Part shown: positions 24,382 to 32,645 of the stretch, piece after piece
Position numbering within the stretch: position 1 is the stretch's first letter
Layout of the letters: every line of letters begins with the position of its first letter
Assembly (NCBI RefSeq): GCF_030864005.1
Contig: NZ_CP132976.1
Location: forward strand, 1,116,001 to 1,180,000
Direction: 5' to 3'
DNA: 64,000 nucleotides
Origin: Achromobacter seleniivolatilans
Lineage (GTDB): Bacteria > Pseudomonadota > Gammaproteobacteria > Burkholderiales > Burkholderiaceae_B
The notes under the pieces: model-generated
What the model was told of the DNA's origin: nothing
The model's database searches: none
Seen by the model: only the letters and a program-made list of their open reading frames with translations
Program-made: the position numbers and the translations under genes

Positions 24382-26097
24382 ATGAACAACCCCAACGAAA
24401 ACGTCAGCATGGCGCTTTTCTGCGACTTCGAGAACGTGGCGCTGGGTGTGCGGGACACCAAGTATCAGAAATTTGACATCCGTCCGGTGCTGGAACGCCT
24501 GCTGCTCAAGGGCAGCATCGTGGTCAAGAAGGCGTATTGCGATTGGGAGCGTTACAAAGAGTTCAAGGCTCCCATGCACGAGGCCAATTTTGAACTGATC
24601 GAGATTCCGCACGTGCGCCAATCGGGCAAGAATTCGGCCGATATCCGCCTGGTCGTGGATGCCCTGGACTTCTGCTACACCAAGTCCCACGTCAACACGT
24701 TCGTGATCATCAGCGGCGATTCCGACTTTTCTCCGCTGGTGTCCAAGCTGCGCGAGAACAACAAGAAAGTGATCGGCGTGGGCGTGAAGCAATCCACGTC
24801 AGACCTGCTGATTGCCAACTGCGACGAATTCATCTTCTACGACGATCTGGCCCGTGAAGGCCAGCGCACCGCCGACGCGCGCCGCGACAACCGCGGCGGC
24901 GCCAACACCGCCCAGCGCCGCACGCCGGACGAAGAACGCCGCCGCAAGGAAGAACTGGAAGCCCGCAAGACGCAGGCCGTCGAGATGGTGGTTGAGACTT
25001 TTGAAGCGCTGATGGCCGAGCGCGGCGATAGCGGCAACGTCTGGGCGTCGGCGCTGAAAGACGCGCTGAAACGCCGCAAGCCGGATTTCAACGAGTCCTA
25101 TTATGGCTTCCGGGCGTTTGGCAACTTGCTGGACGAGGCGCAATCGCGCGGTTTCCTTGAGGTAGGCCGTGAGGAAAAGTCCGGCACCTATGTGTATCGT
25201 GACAACTCGGGCGCCAAGCCCGTGCCGCTTCAACAGGTAGCCGAGTCCGCCGAAGGGCAGGCAGACGTGGCGCAGGAAGAGTCCAGCCCGAATCCCAACT
25301 CCAGGTCTGCCCGTAAATCGCGCGGCGGCCGCAAGGCGTCGGGCAGGGGCGCAGGCCGTGGCGCGCGTGACGACAACGCTGCGGTAAATGCCGACAGCGC
25401 TGCCTCGTCGGAATCCCCGCGTCAGTCGGGCGATGCCAATCCGGCTGAAGCCGCCCGTCCGGTTGAAACTTCGAAGCCGCCTGAAGGTTTCAAGGCGGCT
25501 CAGGCGCATGCGCAAGCCCCGACGCAAGCTGTTGCCCAAGCGCCGGAGCAGGCGCCGAAGCCGTCCCCGCAACCCGTCGAAGCCGTCGCGCAAGCCAGTC
25601 AGCCCGAGCCGGTCGATTTGTCCAAAAAGCCGGGTGTCTACAAGCTGCCGCCGATGCCCAAGCCTTTTCAGACACCCAGGCAGAACACGGCCGTGACCTC
25701 GCCGCCGCCGAAAGTGAATATCGCCGAATGGACGTTTGCGGACGCGCCGCCTGACGCCCGCCGCGACACGTCGGTCAAGGCGCCTGCCAAGGTGTCGGAC
25801 CCGTTCGAGGGAGCCGTTGCCAGGCGGGCAGCTGAACCGGAAGCGGCGCCGGCGGTAGTTGCCAAACGCAGCACCCGCACCGCGACCAAGACGGCTACGG
25901 CCAAATCGGGTGAGCGGGGCGCCACTGCCAAGACCTCGCGCGCAGCCACGGCCCAGACGGTTGCCGCTGAACCGGCCAAGACGCCTGCCGCAGCCAAAAC
26001 GCCAAGTGCCAAGGCGTCTGATGCGCCCGCCAAACCCGCCCGCAAGACGGCGGCTCGCACGCGCCGTACCAGCAAGACCGACACGCCGGAATCCTGA
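24382..26097 (+). CDS. NYN-domain protein with OST-HTH/LOTUS domain and long disordered tail
   Basis: 571 residues. The PIN-like NYN domain (residues 8-150) has its acidic metal residues: FCDFENVALG (Asp15), NSADIRLVVDALD (Asp87), ISGDSDFSPLV (Asp113/115). An OST-HTH/LOTUS RNA-binding domain follows at about 200-280 (VETFEALMAERG, ESYYGFRAFGNLLDEAQSRGFL). The last ~290 residues are Ala/Pro/Lys-rich and disordered, ending in repeated KTA/KTPAAAK runs like histone H1. This suggests an RNA nuclease tethered to nucleic acid. The ATG at 24382 has GGAGA before it; the upstream in-frame ATG at 24343 is unsupported. Target RNAs are unknown. Confidence 0.9.
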   Translation: MNNPNENVSMALFCDFENVALGVRDTKYQKFDIRPVLERLLLKGSIVVKKAYCDWERYKEFKAPMHEANFELIEIPHVRQSGKNSADIRLVVDALDFCYTKSHVNTFVIISGDSDFSPLVSKLRENNKKVIGVGVKQSTSDLLIANCDEFIFYDDLAREGQRTADARRDNRGGANTAQRRTPDEERRRKEELEARKTQAVEMVVETFEALMAERGDSGNVWASALKDALKRRKPDFNESYYGFRAFGNLLDEAQSRGFLEVGREEKSGTYVYRDNSGAKPVPLQQVAESAEGQADVAQEESSPNPNSRSARKSRGGRKASGRGAGRGARDDNAAVNADSAASSESPRQSGDANPAEAARPVETSKPPEGFKAAQAHAQAPTQAVAQAPEQAPKPSPQPVEAVAQASQPEPVDLSKKPGVYKLPPMPKPFQTPRQNTAVTSPPPKVNIAEWTFADAPPDARRDTSVKAPAKVSDPFEGAVARRAAEPEAAPAVVAKRSTRTATKTATAKSGERGATAKTSRAATAQTVAAEPAKTPAAAKTPSAKASDAPAKPARKTAARTRRTSKTDTPES

Positions 26098-26133
26098 TCC
26101 TTCAGGCCGGCATTTCATTCCTGCGGGTGCGTT

Positions 26134-26640
26134 ATGCAATATGTATTGGTCAGTTCATGCCTGTTGGGCAAGCCCGTGCGCTATGACGGGCGGGGCGTGC
26201 CCAACAACGACGCGGTGCTTGCCCGGTGGTTGGACGAAGGCCGGGTCGTGCCGGTCTGTCCCGAGGTGGCGGGGGGCATGCCGATTCCCCGTCCCCCCGC
26301 AGAAATCGAACCCGGCGCCAATGCGGCCGGGGTGCTGGCCAGCCGAGCCCGCGTCGTTGCCGTCACGGGCGAAGACGTTACCGTGCCGTTCGTGAGCGGC
26401 GCGCAAGAGGCATTGGCGGTGGCGCAATCTCGCGCCATCCGCGTTGCGGTGCTAAAGGAAGGCAGCCCGTCCTGTGGCAGCGGGTATGTCTACGATGGCA
26501 ATTTCTCGGGGCAACGCCTGCCGGGCGTGGGCGTTACGGCCGAGCTGCTGACGCGGGCGGGCGTGCGCGTGTTCAGCGAGAAGCAATGGGCAGATGCCCA
26601 AGCCTGTCTGGCCAGACTGGAGCAGGGCAGTGTGGATTAG
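26134..26640 (+). CDS. DUF523 family protein
   Basis: 168 residues with the DUF523 layout: VSSCLLGKPVRYDGRG at the start, VCPEVAGGMPIPRPPAEI (residues 38-55) and KEGSPSCGSGYVYDGNFSG (about 108-126). Two conserved cysteine motifs (SSC and SPSCG) suggest metal or redox chemistry; the function is not established. It follows the NYN gene by 36 bases and overlaps the start of a small membrane-protein gene. Confidence 0.9.
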   Translation: MQYVLVSSCLLGKPVRYDGRGVPNNDAVLARWLDEGRVVPVCPEVAGGMPIPRPPAEIEPGANAAGVLASRARVVAVTGEDVTVPFVSGAQEALAVAQSRAIRVAVLKEGSPSCGSGYVYDGNFSGQRLPGVGVTAELLTRAGVRVFSEKQWADAQACLARLEQGSVD

Positions 26641-26968
26641 CGCCGGCGCTCTGCTGCTGGGGATCTTGATGTTCGTGACGGCCTGCCGCAAGCGGTTCAA
26701 GCAACGAGCCGGTAGAGCAAACGCAACGCCCGCGGTGCGCAGGCCATGGCGCATGCGCGTGGCAGCGCTGCTGTGGCTGGCCGTGTCAGCGTTGTTCTTT
26801 TATGCGTGGGTGGCAAACTATTTGATTTGGGACTTCAACGAACTCGGGCGGCACTATGATCCCGTGGATCAAGTTGTCTACACCGATGCCGGCGCAGTCT
26901 GGGTGTTGCCCGCAGCCCTGGCGCTGATGGGCGGTTTGTGGTGTGCCTGGCGCGGCTGGCGGCGTTGA
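26630..26968 (+). CDS. small membrane protein of unknown function
   Basis: 112 residues from a GTG at 26630 that overlaps the DUF523 stop and has GGAG seven bases upstream. Three hydrophobic stretches are visible: near the N-terminus (AGALLLGILMFVTA), the middle (VAALLWLAVSALFFYAWVANYLIW) and the end (WVLPAALALMGGLWCAW). An internal ATG at 26669 is a shorter alternative. No family recognised; the overlap suggests translation coupled to the DUF523 gene. Confidence 0.6.
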   Translation: MWISAGALLLGILMFVTACRKRFKQRAGRANATPAVRRPWRMRVAALLWLAVSALFFYAWVANYLIWDFNELGRHYDPVDQVVYTDAGAVWVLPAALALMGGLWCAWRGWRR

Positions 26969-26998
26969 ACCGCCTGCCGGTCGGTGTCCCAGGGTTTC

Positions 26999-27976
26999 TT
27001 ACTCGCTACGGATATTCGCCGCTTTCACGATTTTCCCGTTGTCCGCATATTCTTTCTGCACCTGAGCCGTGAATTGCTCAACGCTTCCTGGCGACATGAT
27101 GTTCAGCGCTTCGGTAAGCGGCTTGCTGATGTCGGGCAAGGCCGCCACTTTGTTGATCACCGCGTTCATGCGTGTCCGGAATTCGGGGCTGGTGCTGGCG
27201 GGCGCAAAAAAACCGAAGGTGGACGTCATGTTCGCCATCGGGTAACCCAATTCGGCAAACGTCGGTGCATCAGGCCGTCCGGTCAGCCGCGCTGGCGAAC
27301 CCACAGCCAGCAGCTTGAGTTTGCCTTCGTCGATCAGCGTGTTGACGGGGGCGGACGCGTTGACCAGCATCAGCGTGAACTGGCCGCCCAGCGCGTCGGG
27401 CACCATTTGCGCCATGCCTTTATAGGGCACGTGCGTGATGCGCACATTTGCCTGTCCGTTGATCTGTTCCAGCATCAAGTGGCCCAGTGAACCGACGCCC
27501 GCAGTCGCCAGCGACAATCCGTTGGGATCGGATTTGGCTTGATCCAGCATGTCTTTAAAGGTCTTGCCCGTGAATTTTGGTCCGCCTACCAAGTACACCG
27601 GGGAATACATCACGGCCGCCACTGGCGCCAGATCCTTCAACGGGTCGTACAAGGTCTTCATCACGTGCGGCGACAGCGTGACGGGGCTGACAGCGGTGAA
27701 TCCCAAGGTGTTTTCGTCCCGGGCCCGAGCCACGGTGTTCATGCCGATCATGCCGCCCGCGCCGCCCCGGTTTTCCACGACAACCGGCCGGCCCAGTTCG
27801 GTGGCCAATTTTTGCGCGAAAGCCCGTGCGGTGTTGTCGACGATGCCGCCTGCGCCATAAGGCACGACGATGGTCATGGCTTGCGTCTTGGTATCAGTCT
27901 GGGCGTGCGCCGCGAACGAGACGGCGTATGCAGCGCTGATGGCGCACAGGCCGGCGATCCGCTTGAAGTTGAACAT
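26999..27976 (-). CDS. Bug-type tripartite tricarboxylate transporter receptor
   Basis: 325 residues. The signal peptide ends about residue 24 (SFAAHA-QTD). The mature protein shows the TctC/Bug pattern: IVVPYGAGGIVDNTARAFAQKL near the start, VVENRGGAGGMIGMNTVARA, and GTSPVTLSP-like, HVPYKGMAQMVPDALGGQ in the middle. It binds a carboxylate or similar solute in the periplasm for a TctAB permease that is not encoded here, which is normal for the large orphan Bug families of Bordetella and Achromobacter. GGGGAA precedes the start at 27976. Confidence 0.92.
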   Translation of the reverse strand: MFNFKRIAGLCAISAAYAVSFAAHAQTDTKTQAMTIVVPYGAGGIVDNTARAFAQKLATELGRPVVVENRGGAGGMIGMNTVARARDENTLGFTAVSPVTLSPHVMKTLYDPLKDLAPVAAVMYSPVYLVGGPKFTGKTFKDMLDQAKSDPNGLSLATAGVGSLGHLMLEQINGQANVRITHVPYKGMAQMVPDALGGQFTLMLVNASAPVNTLIDEGKLKLLAVGSPARLTGRPDAPTFAELGYPMANMTSTFGFFAPASTSPEFRTRMNAVINKVAALPDISKPLTEALNIMSPGSVEQFTAQVQKEYADNGKIVKAANIRSE

Positions 27977-28030
27977 GGCTTTCCCCTGATGCCCGGCATC
28001 GTGGCCGCGCGTTATGACGGCGGTCGAATG

Positions 28031-28069
28031 CAACACGCCGGCATGCAGTGTGTGCAGGCCGGCGTGTTG
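28031..28069. other. long stem-loop between minus-strand genes
   Basis: Twelve-base arms CAACACGCCGGC (28031-28042) and GCCGGCGTGTTG (28058-28069) pair perfectly around a 15-base loop. It lies between the end of the glycine-rich protein gene and the start of the Bug gene. It lacks a T-run, so it may slow decay of the upstream transcript or attenuate reading into the Bug gene. Confidence 0.55.
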
Positions 28070-28099
28070 GGGCAATCGGGGATACCCGGGCTTGCGATG

Positions 28100-28693
28100 T
28101 CAGTTGGCGCGGTAGCCGCGGCTCGCCATGCAGGAATTGAGCGAATGGTTATACGTATCCACCATGATCTGCGTGGTCCATTGCGAAATGGTGGCCGGGT
28201 CATATCCGCTTTGGTTCATCGCCCAACGGCTGCAATCCGTGGTGGCGTTCGCTTGCGCGCTGCTGACCTTGGGCGCGGCTTCGTACTGCACCGGCGCGTA
28301 CTGCGGCACGGGCTGTTCGTAAACGACGGGGGGCGCCGCATACACAGGCGGAGCTGCGTAGACGGGGGCGCTATAAACCGGCGCCGCGTAAACAGGCGGG
28401 CTGCTGTAGACCACTCCCGGCGCGTACACGCCGGACTGCACATAGGTAGGCCCCGAATTGGCAGCCAGCACCAAGCCTACGGCTGCCAATGCAAATGCTC
28501 CGCCAACCCACCAGCCGGCCGAGCTGCTGCCGCCACCGCCATGGTGGTGACCACCGTAGTACCCGCCGCCGCCGTGGTAGCCATTGCCATACCCGCCGCC
28601 CCAGCCACCGCCGCGCCCGCCAGCCATCACCGGCGCGCTTGCCACAGCAAGCGCGAGCGCCATGACAACCATCCGGCCTGAAAACCGCTTCAT
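28100..28693 (-). CDS. exported glycine-rich / YAAPVY-repeat protein
   Basis: 197 residues. A signal peptide ends near residue 23 (SAPVMA-GG). It is followed by a Gly/His/Tyr-rich stretch (GGGYGNGYHGGGGYYGGHHHGGGG), a hydrophobic span (WWVGGAFALAAVGLVLAA), then PVYAAPVYSAPVYAAPPVY repeats, and a C-terminal domain with two cysteines (TTDCSRWAMNQSGYDP; NSCMASRGYRAN). It is probably an envelope protein of the outer surface or periplasm. The start at 28693 is chosen as the first Met before the signal; family unknown. Confidence 0.75.
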   Translation of the reverse strand: MKRFSGRMVVMALALAVASAPVMAGGRGGGWGGGYGNGYHGGGGYYGGHHHGGGGSSSAGWWVGGAFALAAVGLVLAANSGPTYVQSGVYAPGVVYSSPPVYAAPVYSAPVYAAPPVYAAPPVVYEQPVPQYAPVQYEAAPKVSSAQANATTDCSRWAMNQSGYDPATISQWTTQIMVDTYNHSLNSCMASRGYRAN

Positions 28694-28840
28694 GATCTTG
28701 CTCCTCGTTCGCCTGCGCCGGCACATTGCATTGGCCCAGGGCGATACCGATACTTTACTGCTGCATAGCCACGAGAAGTTGTGTCAATAGATACGGGAAT
28801 TTCAAGTGATTTCAAGATGTCTGCGGGGCGGGCGGGAATG

Positions 28841-29317
28841 TTACGGCGTGCGATCTGTGTTGCAAGAAAGCGACTCGCCAGCACGCAATTCAACGATCAA
28901 TTTGTCATCGAATTGTGACGCGGTCCGGTTCAGCGTTTTGTAAGTCTCGAAGCCCGCTTTCTCAATGCACCAATTCCAGAAAAACTGCTCTGAACCGTGG
29001 ATCATCAGGGCTTCAATACGCCATTCCGACTGCGATGGAAACGTTGCTACGCCGTTCTGCGCACTCTGCATTTCCTGGCGCGAACGCTCTTGGCCGTAGG
29101 GATACGCGCTGGAAATCAGCACGACACGAGCGTTCGGGATCGGTTGTGATTCGGTGTCCAGAACTGTGACTCGCGCACTCGGTTGCAGGGTCTTGTAGAC
29201 CGGGTAGGGAACACATCCGGCGGCGAGCCCAGCAAGGGCTGCGGTGCTGGCCAGCGTCAGTAAGCGTAGGGGAAGTGACAATCGGATGATGGGATGGTCC
29301 TGGAAGTAGTGGCGCAA
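28841..29317 (-). CDS. lipoprotein with carboxypeptidase-regulatory-like fold
   Basis: 158 residues. A lipobox (LAGLAAGC, Cys at about residue 35) follows a basic N-terminus, so it should be lipid-anchored. The following part (SARVTVLDTESQPIPNARVVLISSAYPYGQ) is a transthyretin/carboxypeptidase regulatory-like beta module common in envelope lipoproteins. An alternative start within the signal region cannot be excluded. It is divergent from the TetR gene with 27 bases between the starts, so they may share regulation. No function known. Confidence 0.75.
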   Translation of the reverse strand: MRHYFQDHPIIRLSLPLRLLTLASTAALAGLAAGCVPYPVYKTLQPSARVTVLDTESQPIPNARVVLISSAYPYGQERSRQEMQSAQNGVATFPSQSEWRIEALMIHGSEQFFWNWCIEKAGFETYKTLNRTASQFDDKLIVELRAGESLSCNTDRTP

Positions 29318-29344
29318 AGCCTTGAACGGTAGTACTTTCTCGCG

Positions 29345-29965
29345 ATGATTACGGCACGACCCCCTTCACTATCGCAAGACAAGCGGCTCACCAAAGGTGA
29401 ACGCACACGGTTACAGCTTTTAGAGGTCGCCGCGGCGGAGTTCGCGGAACGCGGATTTCAGCATACCCGGATCAGCGACATCGTCGCCCGGGCCGGCGTG
29501 ACCCAACCTGTCTTTTATCAATACTTCTCAAGCAAGCAGGCGGCCTACGACGAGTTGGTCGGCATGTTCGCGCAGCGTTTGCGGCAGGCAATCAGCCAGA
29601 CGCGCCTGCCTGGCGCGTTGGATGGTTCTGACCTGGCAGACCGCATCCGCAAAGGAGTCAGCGGTTTGCTGGCTATCTTGCAAGAAGATCCCAACCTGAC
29701 GCGCATTGGTTTTTTCCAGGTGGAAGCCGCCGAAGCCTTGAAGGACGAACTCGTGGCAATGATTGCCGACAACGTTCGCGCCGAGCAGGAGGCGGGTTGG
29801 TTCAGGCCAGAGATTTCGGCCGACTGGTTTGCTCAATCGCTCATGGGCATCATCGAGCGCTTCACCCGCCAAACTCCCGATGCTGCGCAGCAGCAGGCGT
29901 TGGCGGATTTCATTGCGGTCTTGCTGCTGGACGGCATACGCCAACACCAACGATCAGCCTCCTAG
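29345..29965 (+). CDS. TetR-family transcriptional regulator
   Basis: 206 residues. The TetR DNA-binding domain is KGERTRLQLLEVAAAEFAERGFQHTRISDIVARAGVTQPVFYQYFSSKQAAYDELV (about 17-72), and a helical ligand domain fills the rest. Its stop codon lies in the loop of a strong terminator. The divergent lipoprotein gene is a plausible target. Ligand not inferable. Confidence 0.9.
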   Translation: MITARPPSLSQDKRLTKGERTRLQLLEVAAAEFAERGFQHTRISDIVARAGVTQPVFYQYFSSKQAAYDELVGMFAQRLRQAISQTRLPGALDGSDLADRIRKGVSGLLAILQEDPNLTRIGFFQVEAAEALKDELVAMIADNVRAEQEAGWFRPEISADWFAQSLMGIIERFTRQTPDAAQQQALADFIAVLLLDGIRQHQRSAS

Positions 29966-29980
29966 CCGGAGGCTTTTTTT
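29957..29980 (+). terminator. rho-independent terminator of the TetR gene
   Basis: GCCTCC (29957-29962) and GGAGGC (29968-29973) pair around TAGCC, followed by seven T. The stop codon of the TetR gene (29963-29965) forms part of the loop, so the signal partly overlaps the coding end. Confidence 0.85.
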
Positions 29981-30049
29981 ACGCTGATCGCCGCAGCGCA
30001 TTAACGCTGGAGCAGGGTCGGCGGGACTCGCGGGTTCCAGGCTGCTGGA

Positions 30050-30278
30050 GTGCGGCATGCTTGCACGCAAGGCATCCATCACTGGGCGACGAACGGCATT
30101 GCCAACTCAGGGAGTGCCGACCAAGGTGGACATAAAGCTCACAGCCCTCAGCACCGTGGCGATGTTTATGCACTATGTTCATACCGAGGACAGGCCGGTG
30201 CGGGATGCGGCCGAACTGGTGGCGAAACGGCGGCTGGCGATCACCGGTGCGTTCCGTTCTATGGAGGTGATTGCGTGA
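30050..30278 (+). pseudogene. decayed tyrosine-recombinase (integrase) C-terminus
   Basis: The frame ending at 30276-30278 reads VDIKLTALSTVAMFMHYVHTEDRPVRDAAELVAKRR, which has the final integrase pattern ALGH…MRYxHTEDxPVRxAAELVA including the catalytic Tyr. The Gly-His before it and the rest of the catalytic domain are missing, and sequence upstream looks frameshifted (IHHWATNGIANSG in the other frame). The last codons overlap the GTG start of the DUF1016 gene (GTGA). It is a remnant that marks an old integration or recombination event. Confidence 0.55.
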
Positions 30279-31393
30279 CAAGGAAGACGCCTGTGGTGGC
30301 AGAGAAATCCGCCTCCTTGCCGGCTGGCTATGCCGGCCTCCACGGCGGCATCGTGGAACTGCTGGATGCTGCGCGCCAGGCAGTGGCGCGCAGTGTGAAC
30401 GCGCTGATGACCGCCAGCTACTGGGAGATTGGTCGCCGGATCGTCGAAGCCGAGCAAAATGGCAAGCGGCGAGCCGGTTATGGCCAGCAGTTGATGGAGC
30501 GCTTGTCCGCCGACCTGACTGCTCGATTCGGGCGCGGGTTCGGCCCTGATAACCTGGAGAATATGCGGCGCTTCTTCCTTGCATATCCCACAGCCGCAAT
30601 TTCCGAGACAGTGTCTCGGAAATTCGACCTCTCCCAATTGGCCCAGGTTTTCACCTTGCCGTGGTCTGCCTATGTCCGGCTGCTGTCGGTCAAGGATGAC
30701 CATGCTCGCCAGTTCTACGGGGCCGAAGCGTTGCGAGGGGGCTGGAGCGTGCGCCAGCTCGACCGGCAGATTGGAAGCCAGTTCTACGAACGCACCGCCT
30801 TGTCCAAGGACAAGGCGGCGATGCTGGTCAAGGGCTCGGTGTCCAGGCCCGAGGATGCCGTCACGCCTAATGACGCCGTTAAAGACCCGTATGTGCTGGA
30901 GTTCCTTGACCTCAAGGACGAGTATTCGGAATCCGATCTGGACGCGGCCTTGATCCAGCGTCTGGAAGACTTCCTGCTGGAACTGGGTGAAGGGTTCACC
31001 TTCGTCGGGCGGCAACGTCGGTTGCGCATCGACCAGACCTGGTATCGCGTAGATCTACTGTTCTTCCATCGCAAGCTGCGCTGCCTGGTCATCATCGACC
31101 TGAAGCTGGGCAGCCTGACCCATGCCGATGTGGGACAGATGCACATGTACTGCAACTATGCCAAAGAGCATTGGGCCTACCCGGATGAGAACCCGCCGGT
31201 GGGCTTGATCCTATTCGCTGACAAGGGCCATGCGTTGGCACGGTATGCACTGGATGGCTTGCCCACCAAGGTGATGGCGGCGAACTATCGCACGGTGCTG
31301 CCGGATGCCGAGTTGCTGCAAAAAGAGTTGGAAAACGCGCGGCGTCTGCTTGAATCTCGCGGAACGCTGTCCTTGAAGGACGGCAAGCCATAG
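30275..31393 (+). CDS. DUF1016 (YhcG-family) PDDEXK nuclease
   Basis: 372 residues from GTG at 30275, supported by GGAGGTGA six bases before it. The N-terminal DUF1016 region (LLDAARQAVARSVNALMTASYWEIGRRIVEAEQNG) is followed by the linker FDLSQLAQVFTLPWSAYVRLLSVKD, and a PDDEXK-type nuclease domain at about 205-345 with YRVDLLFFHRKL (Asp260) and IDLKLGS (Asp275, Lys277) as the metal-binding D-DxK triad. Such proteins are often near type I restriction loci but here there is no restriction partner. A perfect 27-base palindrome lies in the coding sequence (30598-30624). It starts inside the integrase fragment's end. Confidence 0.9.
   Translation: MTRKTPVVAEKSASLPAGYAGLHGGIVELLDAARQAVARSVNALMTASYWEIGRRIVEAEQNGKRRAGYGQQLMERLSADLTARFGRGFGPDNLENMRRFFLAYPTAAISETVSRKFDLSQLAQVFTLPWSAYVRLLSVKDDHARQFYGAEALRGGWSVRQLDRQIGSQFYERTALSKDKAAMLVKGSVSRPEDAVTPNDAVKDPYVLEFLDLKDEYSESDLDAALIQRLEDFLLELGEGFTFVGRQRRLRIDQTWYRVDLLFFHRKLRCLVIIDLKLGSLTHADVGQMHMYCNYAKEHWAYPDENPPVGLILFADKGHALARYALDGLPTKVMAANYRTVLPDAELLQKELENARRLLESRGTLSLKDGKP
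30598..30624. repeat. perfect 27-base palindrome inside the DUF1016 gene
   Basis: The 13-base arm AATTTCCGAGACA (30598-30610), one G and the 13-base arm TGTCTCGGAAATT (30612-30624) form a perfect inverted repeat. It encodes ISETVSRKF in the linker between the two domains. Confidence 0.9.
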
Positions 31394-31418
31394 TCGCGCG
31401 TCCCGCCGTCCGCGCGAC
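31393..31418. other. hairpin between convergent genes
   Basis: GTCGCGCG (31393-31400) and CGCGCGAC (31411-31418) pair perfectly with a ten-base loop between the ends of the DUF1016 and Bug genes. It can fold on either strand and may help stop both transcripts. Confidence 0.45.
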
Positions 31419-31432
31419 ACCCTTCGCGACGC

Positions 31433-32407
31433 CTACTCCACCCGGGCGCCAGACGCTTCAACCAGCTTGCCCGCAGCTTCCCAATCCGCCTTCAGCAGAT
31501 CCTGAAACTGCGCCGGGGTTTTGGCCTCCGCTTCAACGCCCAACGACGACAGGCGCGTCTGCACCTTGGGGTCGGCCAGCACTTTGTTCACGGCCGCATT
31601 GATCTTGTCGCGTTCGGCGGCGGGGATGCCTGCCGGGGCCAGCAGGCCCAGCCACGAATCAAAAGCGTAGCCGGGCAGTCCGCTTTCAGCAGCAGTCGGC
31701 AGGTCGGGCGCAAAGCGTGAACGGGTCTTGCCGGTGTAGGCCAGGAAGGTCACGCGGGGGTCGTTGCGATAGGCGGTAACGCCGATGGTGGCGGCGGTAA
31801 CGGCTTGCACGCGGCCAGCCAGCAGTTCGGTGACGGCATCGCCCGTGGATTTCATCGGAATGTGCTGCATTTGCGCGCCTGCCAAGGTCAGGAACGATGC
31901 CATGCCCAGATGCGACGCGCTGCCGTTGCCTGCGGACGCGTAGTCATAGCCGCCCGGTTTGGCTTTGACCGCCTGGATGAATTCTGCCGTGTTCTTCACG
32001 TTCAGCCCGGCCGAGGCCAGAATGATGTAGCCCGTGTTGCCCACGTAGGCTACGCCGGTGAAGTCTTTGTAGGGGTTGTAGCTGAGGTTCTTGTACAGAT
32101 AACCCGCGATGTTGTGGCTGGCGGCGGCCAACACCAAGGTATTGCCGTCCGGCGTGGCGCGGGCCACCTGAGACGTTCCCACCGTGCCGCCCGCACCCGC
32201 GCGGTTTTCCACCACGATGGAGGCATTCAGCGCCTGACCCAGCTCTTCGCTGATGGCGCGCGCAATGGTGTCTTGCACTGCGCCCGTGCCGTAAGGCACG
32301 ACGATGCGGATAACGCGTTGTTCGGCCTGTGCCGTGCCCATGCCGGCGATGGCCAGCGTCAGGGCAAGCAGGGTGGTGCGGCGTACAGCTTGGAATCGGG
32401 TAGACAT
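31433..32407 (-). CDS. Bug-type tripartite tricarboxylate transporter receptor
   Basis: 324 residues. The signal peptide ends near MGTAQA-EQ (residue 28). The TctC/Bug motifs are IVVPYGTGAVQDTIARAISEEL, VVENRAGAGGTVGTSQVARATPDGNT and MPMKSTGDAVTELLAGRVQ-like in the middle. No TctA/TctB permease is present here. It differs clearly from the Bug protein at 26999 (both are independent family members). Its start at 32407 has no strong ribosome binding site; the longer frame start at 32446 looks unlikely. Confidence 0.9.
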   Translation of the reverse strand: MSTRFQAVRRTTLLALTLAIAGMGTAQAEQRVIRIVVPYGTGAVQDTIARAISEELGQALNASIVVENRAGAGGTVGTSQVARATPDGNTLVLAAASHNIAGYLYKNLSYNPYKDFTGVAYVGNTGYIILASAGLNVKNTAEFIQAVKAKPGGYDYASAGNGSASHLGMASFLTLAGAQMQHIPMKSTGDAVTELLAGRVQAVTAATIGVTAYRNDPRVTFLAYTGKTRSRFAPDLPTAAESGLPGYAFDSWLGLLAPAGIPAAERDKINAAVNKVLADPKVQTRLSSLGVEAEAKTPAQFQDLLKADWEAAGKLVEASGARVE

Positions 32408-32620
32408 GAATGCGGCTCGTGTTGGGTGCGCGCCCGCAGGATGCAAGGGCGGACTGGACGGCGTTGGACTCTAATGACTCACGCCGCGCTAGCCAACGAT
32501 TTATTTGCCGCTTGTTTATTGCTGCAAGGGATATAGACGGCAAGCCCCGGCTGGCGGGCCAGCATCTCGTGCAGATGCGCGTCTGGCCGAGGGCCGTCAG
32601 CCCCCGAGCCAGCTGCGGAG

Positions 32621-32640
32621 AAAGCGGGCGCGCCCGCTTT
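32621..32640 (-). terminator. palindromic terminator of the peptide-uptake operon
   Basis: A 20-base perfect palindrome with arms AAAGCGGGCG and CGCCCGCTTT lies five bases beyond the stop of the M20 peptidase gene. On the minus strand the stem ends in TTTCTCC, a short T-tract, so termination is likely but not strong. Confidence 0.55.
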
Positions 32641-32645
32641 GACGC

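Noticed and set aside
30275..31393. Treating DUF1016 as part of a full restriction-modification or CRISPR system
   Set aside because: No methylase, specificity subunit, cas gene or repeat array lies nearby; only the integrase remnant does.
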